64,000 bases of DNA, taken from NCBI GenBank assembly GCA_963804595.1, contig CAWDQZ010000003.1, positions 372,001-436,000 of the forward strand, given 5' to 3'. This document shows positions 22,890-31,223 of the stretch, piece by piece. Under the pieces are notes generated by a model, which was given only the letters and a program-made list of their open reading frames with translations, did no database searches and was not told the DNA's origin. Source of the DNA: DASUPK01 sp963804595 (lineage in GTDB: Bacteria > Actinomycetota > Thermoleophilia > Solirubrobacterales > 70-9). A program made the position numbers and the translations under genes. Position 1 is the first letter of the stretch; the number at the start of each line of letters is the position of its first letter.

Positions 22890-23189
22890 ATGGCCGACGA
22901 ACTAGAGAAGGGCGTCCCCTACGAACGCTCCGACACGCACACGCCGGAGTGGTTTCGGGACCAGCTCACCGCCCACATGGAGGATCGGCTCTCTCGGGCC
23001 GTCACGCTGCGGATCGAGCGCACGGATGAAGGGTCTCCGATCGAGGCTTCCCTCGTCGAGGTATCCGGCGATCTGCTCGTCCTCGATTTCGGCGCCGGCG
23101 AGGAGCGGGACGTCCACTGTAAGAACATCGCGGTGCTGACTCTTCTCCCCGAGCGGTACGACCAGTCGGACGAGGTCGGACGCACCTAG
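22890..23189 (+). CDS. Hypothetical protein
   Basis: A 99-aa soluble frame starting MADELEKGVPYERSDTHTPE. A predicted helix FRDQLTAHMEDRLSRAV leads into alternating strands LRIERTDEGSPIEASLVEVS, DLLVLDFGAGEERDVHCKNI and AVLTLLPERY. The beta-rich second half could form a small barrel, but I recognise no family. The frame is intact and its codon use is like its neighbours. It is divergent from the SnoaL array, with about 140 bp between. Confidence 0.55.
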   Translation: MADELEKGVPYERSDTHTPEWFRDQLTAHMEDRLSRAVTLRIERTDEGSPIEASLVEVSGDLLVLDFGAGEERDVHCKNIAVLTLLPERYDQSDEVGRT

Positions 23190-24019
23190 TCAGCCAACGG
23201 GTCGGGCTCTGACTACCGCCGCAGCATTAGAGTGCGCCTGGGGGGCGAGGGCCGGAGCGTTCTGCTCCAGGTAGCCTCGAATTTCGGTAGCGGCTACCTC
23301 GGGTTGATCGTCCTTGACGAGGAAGACATAGCCACCACGGACAAGCGGGTTCTCTTCCCGACCTAGGCAGGCGGATCAGTTTGCTTGCCGGGCTGGCTGG
23401 CTTGGCGCCCGTTGTCGGAGTTCTGGCGGTGGCGGTGACTCGGCCAGCCGCGTTAGACCGGCGCGCCCGGGCGGACCCAGGGGGATGCAGCCTGCCCGCG
23501 GCGCACCAGCGGCTTATGAACGCCTCCGGTTCGTCATTTCTTGCGAATGGAGCACCGAGGCTGCCGAGGCAGCGAGGGACAACTAGGGCGATGGGCAGCA
23601 GCTGAAGCTTGGTCCCCGTAACCCTGCGCACGGCGTGTGCGCTTACCCGGTTAGCAGGACAAAGCCGGGGGCGGCGGGAACTCACAGCGCCGCTCCCGGC
23701 TTACCTCCGTCGGGTCATACGGCGGATGAAACGTTCTACCCGTATGTGGCAGTAGGTACTGAATACCGTTGTTCTAGAGAGGCGAGCCGCGTCCGTCCGG
23801 GGGATCGCCTCTCTGGATACACCGGGAGCGGCCCGATGCTCACCCATTGCCAGCACGGGTCGCTTCCACTTCCTATACGCGGTAAAGCGCCAGCTCGGAT
23901 TGCAGGGTTACGGGGTGCAGGCCGTTTTTTGACTCAGCGGGTCAAAACAGCCGCCGGGTAGCGGGCTGAGCAAAAACGCCGACGAAGCCCCGGGTGTTGC
24001 GCGAGATACTGCGTAGGCG
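23190..24019. other. Gene-poor stretch with two hairpins
   Basis: About 830 bp without a convincing gene. A perfect 10-bp inverted repeat AGAGAGGCGA/TCGCCTCTCT lies at 23776-23814 with a 19-nt loop. A second, TTTTGAC/GTCAAAA with a 7-nt loop, lies at 23927-23947 and could terminate transcription on either strand. A plus-strand frame from 23381 begins with a hydrophobic stretch (LAGLAGLAPVVGVLAVAV) but degenerates. A SnoaL leader (24003-24019) closes the region. Confidence 0.4.
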
Positions 24020-24175
24020 ATATCGGAGGAGAACGTCGAGATCGTGCGTCGTCTCTACGAGACGGTGGCTCGCGGGGACACCGCAGCCGTCATCGACCTC
24101 TACGACCCAGAAGTCGATTGGGATATGTCGCGAGGACCCCTCGCGGGCCTCACGGGATTCGAAACTCAGTGCTAA
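24020..24175 (+). pseudogene. SnoaL-like N-terminal fragment with ATA in place of ATG
   Basis: After the leader GAGATACTGCGTAGGCG the start reads ATA, then SEENVEIVRRLYETVARGDT, IDLYDPEVDWDMSRGPLAG and a stop after 51 codons. The start is mutated and the fold truncated. It lies about 110 bp inside the right island boundary. Confidence 0.7.
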
Positions 24176-24287
24176 CGGACGCGGCAGAATCCCCGGAATA
24201 GGGACGCGACCGGGACACCCCCGGATAGCCTGGATTTTGCAGCCGATTCCCGGAATGGAGCTGAGTAGGCCGGACGAGCGCGATCGC

Positions 24288-24327
24288 ATTATGAGTCCGC
24301 TGCTCTGACCAACTGAGCTACCGGCCC
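24288..24327 (-). pseudogene. Truncated tRNA-Met (5' half), right attachment site candidate of the island
   Basis: GGGCCGGTAGCTCAGTTGGT, the rest of the D arm and the anticodon loop to CATAAT match tRNA-Met at 3719-3758 with one mismatch. Sequence then diverges, so no anticodon stem closes. It forms a same-orientation direct repeat with the complete gene, about 20.6 kb away. Confidence 0.75.
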
Positions 24328-24373
24328 CGGTGGCCAGTGTAATGCGGGGCATCCGCCGGGATAGATTCGGGAC

Positions 24374-24736
24374 ATGGAGGAGCGGGAGCGCCTCGAGGAG
24401 CGCGAGCAGCCGGTGGATCAGACGTTCACCTGGCCGCTGCTCGGCGCGCTCTATGGATCGCTGGTGATCGTTGCCGTGGTTGCCGTGCTGGCCTCGAGCG
24501 CCGGGCGTGGGTTCGAGGACGAGGTCGATGCTCCCGCTCGGACGCTGGTCGCCGCGCCGGTGGTGTTATTCGCGGCGGTGCTCTTCGTCGCGAGCATCGT
24601 GGCGCTGATCGCACCCGCGGCCCGACGGGCCTCCATGCGGGTGGCGGAGATCGCCGGCTGGCTGATCCCGGCCTGGCTGGTGATGTGCGGGATGGGGATC
24701 GGCGCGGTGGCGTTCGCCCTTCACCACTCGAGCTGA
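24374..24736 (+). CDS. Small integral membrane protein
   Basis: 120 aa with an acidic N-terminus (MEERERLEEREQPVDQTF) and three transmembrane helices: WPLLGALYGSLVIVAVVAVL, LVAAPVVLFAAVLFVASIVA, and WLIPAWLVMCGMGIGAVAFA. No residues suggesting an active site. First gene of the core region beyond the island. Convergent with the HPt-domain gene. No family recognised. Confidence 0.6.
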   Translation: MEERERLEEREQPVDQTFTWPLLGALYGSLVIVAVVAVLASSAGRGFEDEVDAPARTLVAAPVVLFAAVLFVASIVALIAPAARRASMRVAEIAGWLIPAWLVMCGMGIGAVAFALHHSS

Positions 24737-24761
24737 TCAGACCGCCGGGGAAGATTGACGC

Positions 24762-25130
24762 TCAGTGCTTGAGCGTCTCGAGTGAATCAGCGACGGAGGA
24801 GGGCTCCCCTACCCCCTCCGCCGCAGCCTGGGCGCCCTCGGTGAAGGCGCTGGTCGCCGTGATCACGGCGGCGGCGGCGGCGGGGTTGATTTCACCGGAC
24901 TCGAGACATCCCCTCAGGAACTCCTCGATTCCTTTGGCGAGGTCGGCGAGCCGCTCCTGACCGACCACGAGAGCCGCGCCCTTGAGGCCATGGGCCTCGA
25001 CGCGCAGGGCCTCTATCCGGCCTGGATCACTCTCCCCCGAGCCGGCGAGGTTCTCGACGCCGGCGATGATCGTTGGGCTGCGCCGCTCGGCCTCGGCCGC
25101 GAGCATCGTGAGGAGCTCCGGATCCGACAT
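24762..25130 (-). CDS. HPt (histidine phosphotransfer) domain protein
   Basis: A 122-aa four-helix protein. RVEAHGLKGAALVVG carries the phosphorylatable histidine of HPt domains (His47 from ATG 25130), followed by the usual small residues and LADLAKGIEEFL. Such domains relay phosphate between a hybrid kinase and a response regulator in the cytosol. A longer start at 25160 (MAARPGSFSG...) is possible and neither has a strong ribosome site. No partner kinase lies next to it, so it may serve a pathway encoded elsewhere. Confidence 0.7.
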   Translation of the reverse strand: MSDPELLTMLAAEAERRSPTIIAGVENLAGSGESDPGRIEALRVEAHGLKGAALVVGQERLADLAKGIEEFLRGCLESGEINPAAAAAVITATSAFTEGAQAAAEGVGEPSSVADSLETLKH

Positions 25131-25174
25131 CCCGCTGAAACTACCCGGTCGGGCGGCCACGCGCTAAGAGTTCC

Positions 25175-26158
25175 TCAGGCGACCTTTTGGACGGCCGCCT
25201 CGAGCTCCTGGACGCTGAACGGGCCCTGGAGGACGGTGCTGACCTTGCCGTTGCGGTCGATGACGAAGCACCACGGCTCGGTCTGCAGGCCGTAGGCGGT
25301 CATCTGGGGTCGAGGGCCGTCCTGGATGCGATTGTTGTTGTAGACCTCTTGATGGATGAAGGCGACGCGGTCGCCAAACTCCTGCTTCACCTGCTCGGCC
25401 TCGTCGGTGACCGGGCCGCAGACCCGGCTCTGGCAAAGGGCCGGCGTCGCGAATAGCAGGACGACCGGCTTCTTGCCGAGCACGTTCGCGAGGTCGTCGT
25501 CGTGCATGTCGTCGGGCGGGACGCGGGTGTCGATCTGCGAGATGTTCGAGACCTGCCCGACGGTGAGTGTGTGGACATTCGGGGCCGGCTGGCCCACCTG
25601 GGGAGCGGGGTACTGCCCGACCGGGTGGGGTGTGGGCAGCAGGCTGTACTGATAGGAGCCGCCCGTCTTGATCAGGGCACCGAAGGTCCAGGGACCGCGC
25701 TTGTTGAGAAGGACGTCGGAGACGTAGGCGACTTGGGCCGCACTCGGGTCGTCGGCCGTGGTCTTCGCCCGGAAGGCCGGCTTGGTCGTGAGGTCGTCGA
25801 TGCGGGCTGGGAACGGGCCGATCGCCTGACCTTTGGGACTGCTGCCGGGGGTGGCGTAGATCGCGACCTGCGCGTCCGTGATCTGGTCGCGGCCGGCGGT
25901 GAAGACGCCGAAGGGGAAACGGTTCACGCCGGGGTAGAACATCGCCGCGGCTGGCGCGACGACCGGGCCCTGCTGGCCCTTGGAAGCGGCGAGCAGGACC
26001 TGTTCCAGGCTGCGGCCGTGGGGGGCGGGGAAGTCGGCGGCGACCGGAGCCGGCTTGCTGCGGCTACCCGTCCCGTTGTCAGACCCTCCGCACCCTGCGA
26101 CGAGCGCCACGGCGAGAATGGCCGCTGCGGCGGTGGTCTTCCTGATCACTGGCGGCAT
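25175..26158 (-). CDS. Lipoprotein with thioredoxin-like C-terminal domain
   Basis: Start ATG 26158 gives a type II signal peptide: MPPVIRKTT, a hydrophobic stretch, and lipobox VAGC with Cys23; the longer frame to 26686 is a shadow of the opposite gene. 327 aa in all. Residues 40-190 are a beta-rich domain (NRFPFGVFTAGRDQITDAQV). The last 120 are a thioredoxin fold with LLFATPALCQSRVCGP, where two cysteines are four residues apart rather than CxxC, and GLQTEPWCFVIDRNGKV. Probably a surface-anchored thiol or redox protein. Divergent from the SDR gene. Confidence 0.75.
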   Translation of the reverse strand: MPPVIRKTTAAAAILAVALVAGCGGSDNGTGSRSKPAPVAADFPAPHGRSLEQVLLAASKGQQGPVVAPAAAMFYPGVNRFPFGVFTAGRDQITDAQVAIYATPGSSPKGQAIGPFPARIDDLTTKPAFRAKTTADDPSAAQVAYVSDVLLNKRGPWTFGALIKTGGSYQYSLLPTPHPVGQYPAPQVGQPAPNVHTLTVGQVSNISQIDTRVPPDDMHDDDLANVLGKKPVVLLFATPALCQSRVCGPVTDEAEQVKQEFGDRVAFIHQEVYNNNRIQDGPRPQMTAYGLQTEPWCFVIDRNGKVSTVLQGPFSVQELEAAVQKVA

Positions 26159-26246
26159 CGTAGAGGCGGCCCCGATAGGGTGCCGCCGGCGTCTTAGCGA
26201 TAGGTAAGGGTGCGCTGCAGGCGCTCCCGTTGATGGAGGAGGAAAA

Positions 26247-26987
26247 GTGGCGGAGAAGGCGGCCCTGGTCACTGGCGGTTCTAGCGGGATCGGGCTTGCG
26301 ATCGCCCGGGCCCTCGGCGAGGACGGATACGGCCTGACCGTGTCCGCTCGCCGGCCGGAGAAGCTGGAGGCGGCGGTCGAGGACCTGCGGTCGGAGGGGC
26401 TCGAGGTGCAGAGCGTGCCGGCCAACATGGCCGACGAAGAGGACCTGAAGAAACTGGTCGAGGCGCACCGGGAGCGGTACGGCAGGCTCGATGTGCTGAT
26501 CAACAACGCGGGCGTCGGCATCGGCGAGGCCATGGACTCGCTGACCACCAAGTACGTGGACATGCAGCTGGGGGTCAATTTCCGGGCGTTGGTATTGATG
26601 ACGCGGGAGTGCCTGCCGCTTCTGCGCGAGGCGGGCGCGGAGCACGGGAAGGCTCTGTTGGTCAACACTGCCTCGATCTCGGGCAAGGCGGGGCAGCCGT
26701 GGCTATCGGTCTACTCGGCAACCAAGGCGGCGGTGATCGGCTTCTCCCAGGCGACGCAGAAGGAGCACGCGGGCCAGGGCATCCAGGTGACCGCGCTCGC
26801 GCCGGCCTTCGTCGATACGCCGATGACCGAGTTCGTCAAGGGGCAGGTCGCGGCAGAGGCGATGATCCGACCCGAGGACATCGCGGAGAGCGTGCGCTTC
26901 CTGCTTCGGACATCGCCGAACTGCTTGGTTCCCGAGATCGTCTTCCTGCGGCCCGGGGACACCATGGACACGCCCGAGCTGGGCTAG
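26247..26987 (+). CDS. Short-chain dehydrogenase/reductase
   Basis: GTG 26247 is preceded by GGAGGAGG. A classical 246-aa SDR: nucleotide loop TGGSSGIG (9-16), SARRPEKL after strand 2 suggesting NADP(H), NNAG (86-89), catalytic Ser143 and YSATK with Tyr156 and Lys160. After the active site comes APAFVDTPM, as in oxidoreductases acting on acyl or alcohol substrates. The substrate cannot be inferred. Single gene, divergent from the lipoprotein and convergent with the glycosyltransferase. Confidence 0.88.
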   Translation: MAEKAALVTGGSSGIGLAIARALGEDGYGLTVSARRPEKLEAAVEDLRSEGLEVQSVPANMADEEDLKKLVEAHRERYGRLDVLINNAGVGIGEAMDSLTTKYVDMQLGVNFRALVLMTRECLPLLREAGAEHGKALLVNTASISGKAGQPWLSVYSATKAAVIGFSQATQKEHAGQGIQVTALAPAFVDTPMTEFVKGQVAAEAMIRPEDIAESVRFLLRTSPNCLVPEIVFLRPGDTMDTPELG

Positions 26988-27022
26988 CGGCCACCAGGCC
27001 GCACGATCTTGAGCGAGGGGCG

Positions 27023-27988
27023 CTAGCCCCGAGCGGTTGTCTTGGGCGGCCGGTTGTGGCCGCGATCTGATGGCGAAGCCGCCCAGATCCGGGCACCGCG
27101 GCGGAGACCGACGCGCGCGCCGATCCACCAGGCGAGTTGGCGGAGGAAGTCGAACCAGGCGTCCTCGATCCATTCGCGGCGGCCGCCCCCGCGGGCCTGG
27201 GCCCAGAGGACGATGCCGAGACCGTGGAGGGGGCGGGCCAGGTCCCGGATACGGGGCGGCTTGACCCGGTGGCCACCCATCGCCTCGAACTTGACGCCGA
27301 CCAGTCCGGCTCCGTAGGCCCAGCCGAGCTGCTGGCGGAAGAAACCGCGCTGGGTGGAGCGGTGGCCGTGGCGGACGGTGGCGTGCTCTGCGTACACCAG
27401 GCGAAGGCCGCTGCGCTCCCGGAACCGAAGGCCGAGTTCGACGTCCTGGGCGCGGGTCATGTGCGGATCGAACGCGCCGATCCGCTCGAGCACACTCCGG
27501 CGGTACGCCGCGTTCGCGGTGATCGGGTACGCCGGATCGGAGGTGAAGGCGAAGCGCTGCCAGTTGCCGAGCAGGCGGATCGCCTGTCGCTCGGCAGCCG
27601 TTTTCGGCGCCACGTGCTGGAGATCGCCGCCGACCGCGCCGACCTCGGGATCCTCGAAGGGACGGACCAGCTCGGTGAGCCATTGGGACTCGACGACGCA
27701 GTCGGCGTCGACGAACGCGCAGATCTCGCCGTTGCATTCGGCGATGCCGCGGTTGCGCGCGTTCGAGACGCCCCTCTTCTGCTCGCGCAGGTAGGTGACG
27801 GGCCGAGAGGTGATCCGGGCTGCGGTGCCGTCGCTCGAGCCGTTGTCCACGACGAGGATCTCGCGGCGGTCCGGCGGATAGTTCGTGGCGAGGATGGAGT
27901 CCAGGCAGGCGGAGATGGTGGACTCCCCGTTGCGGACGGGGACGATCACGGAGACGTAGGGGGTCTGGTCGGAGGGCGCCCGGCTCAC
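27023..27988 (-). CDS. Family 2 glycosyltransferase
   Basis: A 321-aa GT-A enzyme from a GTG start. VSVIVPVRNGESTISACLDS opens the nucleotide-binding fold. VVDNGSSDGT contacts the sugar nucleotide, FVDADCVVE contains the metal-binding DxD, and RAQDVELGLRFRERSGLRLV corresponds to the acceptor-side ED motif. The C-terminus may associate with the membrane (WFDFLRQLAWWIGARVG). It likely adds a sugar to a cell-envelope glycan or lipid. A second, unrelated glycosyltransferase lies 0.6 kb away. Confidence 0.83.
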   Translation of the reverse strand: MSRAPSDQTPYVSVIVPVRNGESTISACLDSILATNYPPDRREILVVDNGSSDGTAARITSRPVTYLREQKRGVSNARNRGIAECNGEICAFVDADCVVESQWLTELVRPFEDPEVGAVGGDLQHVAPKTAAERQAIRLLGNWQRFAFTSDPAYPITANAAYRRSVLERIGAFDPHMTRAQDVELGLRFRERSGLRLVYAEHATVRHGHRSTQRGFFRQQLGWAYGAGLVGVKFEAMGGHRVKPPRIRDLARPLHGLGIVLWAQARGGGRREWIEDAWFDFLRQLAWWIGARVGLRRGARIWAASPSDRGHNRPPKTTARG

Positions 27989-28010
27989 GGGCGCAACTTA
28001 GCCGCGGGAC

Positions 28011-28535
28011 CTAGGCGTCCGCGCGCTCGACCTCGTCTCGGCCGGGGGGCGGGGCCTCGGCAGGACCCGGGGCGTGTTCCGAGTAGGTCGTGGTGAGGAC
28101 GTCCTCGACCGAGACGTCGGATCCCTCGTGCGCGTCGGTCTCCGCCAGGCGGCGGCGGGTCGCCTGCACCTCGCGGACCTCCTCTGCGAGCGGGCGGTCC
28201 GGATGGATCTCGGTGCCTAGCTCGATGCCGTCGCGGACCAGCGACATCTCGAGGTGGCCCTCGAGGGTTCGGACCTCGCGGCGGGACGCGCGGCGGGGCT
28301 TGCGCTGGTTGGCGCCGGTGTACGCGTCCCAGGCGCGGGCGAAGGTGCCGAAGTTGGTCCGGCCGCCGTTGCGATGGGCGGCGAGCATCGGACAGACGCC
28401 GCCGCGCTTGTCGACGTATGCGCCGACGATCACGCGGTTGGTGCGGATGCCGCGGAGCATGGCGGCCTTGGTCTTGGCCGGCAGGGCGTAGACCGCGTTG
28501 CGTAGACGCTGTGCGTTGTTGCGGCGCTTGGCCAT
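28011..28535 (-). CDS. Conserved hypothetical basic protein
   Basis: Start ATG 28535 (MAKRRNNAQRLRNAVYALPA) is preferred to the longer frame. 174 aa, basic N-terminal half: MLRGIRTNRVIVGAYVDKRG, GVCPMLAAHRNGGRTNFGTF and ARAWDAYTGANQRKPRRASR. Residues around 90-130 look helical (REVRTLEGHLEMSLVRDG), and the tail is acidic and proline-rich. It recalls a conserved Thermoleophilia protein of unknown role; no domain named. Divergent from the glycosyltransferase gene, with 40 bp between starts. Confidence 0.55.
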   Translation of the reverse strand: MAKRRNNAQRLRNAVYALPAKTKAAMLRGIRTNRVIVGAYVDKRGGVCPMLAAHRNGGRTNFGTFARAWDAYTGANQRKPRRASRREVRTLEGHLEMSLVRDGIELGTEIHPDRPLAEEVREVQATRRRLAETDAHEGSDVSVEDVLTTTYSEHAPGPAEAPPPGRDEVERADA

Positions 28536-28575
28536 CGCACTCAAGGGATACCGCGTACCCCGTAGGGTCAGCGCA

Positions 28576-29817
28576 ATGGCGCGTTCAGATGCACACCTGC
28601 GGCTGCTCGTCGCGGCGTTCGGCGATCCGGGACACGCCTTCCCGGCGATCGCGCTCGCCCGAGAGCTCGGACGCCGTGGACACGAGGTGCTGGTAGAGAC
28701 GTGGGAGCGATGGCGGGAGGCTGTCGAGGGCGAGGGGTTGGCGTTCGCCGGGGCGCAGGAGTACACGGTTTATCCGCCCCCCGGACCGGACACGCCCGAT
28801 GGGCAGACGGCCGCGGCAGCCGCTCGCGCTCTGGCGAGGTTGATGGAGGGCTTCGAGCCGGATCTGGTGGTTAGCGACATCCTGACCCTGGCGCCGACGC
28901 TGGCCGCGGAGGTCGCCGAAGTCCCGCACGCGACCCTGATTCCGCATGTCTATCCGGTGCAGCAGCCGGGGGTGCCGATGTACTCGCTCGGACTCCGGCC
29001 GCCGCGAACCGCGATCGGGCGGCTGGCGTGGCGGGCGACGGACCCGCTGTTGGCGATGGGGTTGCGGAAGGGGCGGGACGAGCTCAACGAGATCCGGGCC
29101 CGCCTCGGCCTTGGGCCGATCGAGCGGTTTCACGGCGGGATCAGCGAACTGCTGGCGATCGTCGGCACGTTCCCGCAACTGGAATACCCGCGCGAGTGGC
29201 CGTCGCACGTCCGCGTGACGGGGCCTCTGTTCTTCGAACTGGCCGACGAGAGCACCGAACTGCCGGCTGGCGAGGATCCCCTGGTGCTGATCGCGCCGAG
29301 CACGTCGCAGGACCCGCAGTGCGAGCTGGTGCGGGTGGCACTTGAGGGGCTGGCGGATGAGCCGGTGCGGGTGCTGGCGACGACCAACAGACATCGGCCG
29401 GAGCGGCCGATCGAGGTGCCCGAAAACGCCGTGCTGCTCGACTGGATCCTCTACTCGCAGGCTATGCCCGCGGCGGACGCGGTGATCTGCCACGGGGGGC
29501 ATGGGACGGTGGCGCGGTCGCTGGCCGCCGGGACGCCGCTGCTCGTCTGCCCGTCCGTCGGCGACATGGGAGAGAACGCAGCGCGAGTGGCGTGGTCAGG
29601 AGCCGGTCTGTCGGTGCCGCGGTGGCTCATGTCTCAACGATCGATTCGGCTGGCCACGCGGCGGCTGCTGGCCGAGCCGAGGTTCACGGCGCGAGCCCGG
29701 GAGATCGCCGCCTGGTCGCAGTCGCACGACGGGGCCAGCGCCGCGGCGGACCTGGTCGAGGGCGCCGTCCGTGGTGCAACGAGCCGGCTCTCGCCGGCCC
29801 GCATCAAGTCGTCCTAA
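28576..29817 (+). CDS. UGT-like (family 1) glycosyltransferase
   Basis: Start ATG 28576 (MARSDAHLRLLVAAFGDPGH) is chosen over an upstream in-frame ATG that overlaps the divergent gene. 413 aa, GT-B fold. GDPGHAFPAIALARELGRRG is the acceptor-domain opening. The donor site has LLDWILYSQAMPAADAVICH followed by GGHGTVARSLAAGTPLLVCP, the HGGxGT box of macrolide/sterol-type transferases, and DMGENAARV. It probably glycosylates a lipid or secondary metabolite in the cytosol. The gene ends just before tRNA-Asn. Confidence 0.85.
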   Translation: MARSDAHLRLLVAAFGDPGHAFPAIALARELGRRGHEVLVETWERWREAVEGEGLAFAGAQEYTVYPPPGPDTPDGQTAAAAARALARLMEGFEPDLVVSDILTLAPTLAAEVAEVPHATLIPHVYPVQQPGVPMYSLGLRPPRTAIGRLAWRATDPLLAMGLRKGRDELNEIRARLGLGPIERFHGGISELLAIVGTFPQLEYPREWPSHVRVTGPLFFELADESTELPAGEDPLVLIAPSTSQDPQCELVRVALEGLADEPVRVLATTNRHRPERPIEVPENAVLLDWILYSQAMPAADAVICHGGHGTVARSLAAGTPLLVCPSVGDMGENAARVAWSGAGLSVPRWLMSQRSIRLATRRLLAEPRFTARAREIAAWSQSHDGASAAADLVEGAVRGATSRLSPARIKSS

Positions 29818-29821
29818 CCAG

Positions 29822-29895
29822 CTCCGGGGGAGGGACTCGAACCCTCAACCTCTCGGTTAACAGCCGAGCGCTCCACCAAATTGAGCTACCCCGGA
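29822..29895 (-). tRNA. tRNA-Asn (GTT)
   Basis: Minus-strand cloverleaf: acceptor TCCGGGG with CCCCGGA and discriminator G, D arm AGCTCAATTTGGTGGAGC, anticodon arm CTCGGCTGTTAACCGAG (GTT), T arm GGTTCGAGTCC. CCA not encoded. Five bp from the glycosyltransferase stop, convergent with it. Confidence 0.93.
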
Positions 29896-30635
29896 TCACG
29901 TTAATCCACTTGAGCCACCTACGAATGCTCGGCGGCCGGCAACCTTAGCGGCAGGATCCCGCGAGGACAGATTGACAACTGCTGCCTCAACCTCGGCGTG
30001 GCAATTCGCGCACAGGAGCGCGCACTTGTCTGCCTCGGCGGCACAGTTCCGCCGAGGATCGCGTAATGTCCCGTTCCGGCTGAACGCGAATGACTTCGTC
30101 TCTGCGTCGACATGATGGAATTGAAGCGCCCCGTCGTATCGGTCATAGCCGCAGAGGTCGCAAGGCCGCCTCCCGCCCGTTCAACGAGCCGTCTCTTGAC
30201 TCGGCGCCTCCAGTTGCTGACCGCGGCCATCCTGCACTTGCTGCAGCGGTACCCACCCTCCGAGCGCACCGCAAAGATCGTCTTCCCGTGCTTCGGGCAG
30301 ACGCGCGTGACACCAAGCCTGCCGTTCACTCGCGCGCGTTTTCGTCGCGGCGACGCCGGACTGTTTCACGTCTCGAGATCAAGGCGCTTGAGCCAATAGC
30401 GAACGGTCGAATACCCGACGCCCAGTTCAGCCGCAGCTTCGCGAATGGTTGCACCAGCCTCGATCAACCGACGCAGTCGCTCGGGGTCTACCTTCCCGTT
30501 CGGCGAATGCCGATCATGTCCAACAGGCTTAAGATTGTGTCTTCTTCAGCCAATAGGTGACGGTCGATGGATGTCGGCCGATTCGCTCGGCGATCTGCTC
30601 CACGGACAAACCTTCCGCCAGAGTAATTCTCTAGA
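29896..30635 (-). pseudogene. HNH endonuclease-like protein with repeated HTH, frameshifted
   Basis: Two helix-turn-helix units, GLSVEQIAERIGRHPSTVTY and ATIREAAAELGVGYSTVRYW, lie in different frames. A zinc-ribbon segment follows: VCPKHGKTIFAVRSEGGYRC, SKCRMAAVSNWRRRVKRRLV. After another shift come CDLCGYDRYDGALQFHHVDA and CALLCANCHAEVEAAVVNLS, a complete HNH with its four cysteines and HH. At least three frame changes and no start codon. The family is common in Thermoleophilia, often of phage or mobile origin. Its end abuts tRNA-Asn. Confidence 0.7.
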
Positions 30636-30791
30636 TGCTTTTTCGATCATTAACAGGCATTTTCCGCCAGGAACCGGACAGGTGTGATCTGAGAAATGCT
30701 CGAAAATGCAGGGGATTTGTCGCGGAGGGGACAGCGAAGTGTGCCAAGAGTGGGATAAGCCGCCACTGGCGTGAGCGACCCGTCGCCGGCG

Positions 30792-31223
30792 TCAGTCGAG
30801 GTCCTTGACGAACCGCAGCGAGGTGTCCTCGAAGCCCCTGCCCCGGTAGAAGGCCGCCGCCCGCTCGCGCTCGTGGCGGGTCGTCAGATCGATCTTGTCG
30901 CACCCCTGCGACCGCGCCACCTCCTCGAGCCGGTCGATCAGGGCGGTTCCCACCCCGCCCTCGCGCACCGACTCATCCACCACCATCGCCGTCACCCGTG
31001 CGATCGGATCGTCGCGCTCCAGAATCGACATCACGTGCACCGCCGCCAACCCGACGACCCGCCCGTCCTCCACCGCGACGAACACCCAGCTTTTCCCATC
31101 GGCCGCCAGGCGGTCCAACCGTCCCGCCACCGCCGGCTCCGCGCTCGGATAGCCGAGCTGTCCGACCAGATCCGTGACCGCCGCGAGGTCCCCGGGCTCG
31201 GCCTCCCGAACCCGCAGGCTCAA
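30792..31223 (-). CDS. GNAT-family N-acetyltransferase
   Basis: Start TTG 31223 overlaps the dnaG stop by 4 nt (TTGA) and begins the domain exactly (MSLRVREAEPGDLAAVTDLV); longer frames are shadows. 143 aa: VFVAVEDGRVVGLAAVHVMS for strands 2-3, IARVTAMVVDESVREGGVGT with the acetyl-CoA pyrophosphate loop (RxxGxG variant VREGGVG), and a C-terminal AAAFYRGRGFEDTSLRFVK. Acetylates an amine; substrate unknown. Last gene of the dgt-dnaG-GNAT operon by spacing. Confidence 0.82.
   Translation of the reverse strand: MSLRVREAEPGDLAAVTDLVGQLGYPSAEPAVAGRLDRLAADGKSWVFVAVEDGRVVGLAAVHVMSILERDDPIARVTAMVVDESVREGGVGTALIDRLEEVARSQGCDKIDLTTRHERERAAAFYRGRGFEDTSLRFVKDLD

Noticed and set aside
23381..23605. 74-aa plus-strand frame with hydrophobic N-terminus
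   Set aside because: The hydrophobic start is followed by Arg/Ala-rich sequence without conservation or a ribosome site.
25175..26686. 503-aa minus-strand frame as one protein
   Set aside because: Its first 176 codons overlap the SDR gene on the other strand and are low-complexity shadow; the lipoprotein signal starts at 26158.
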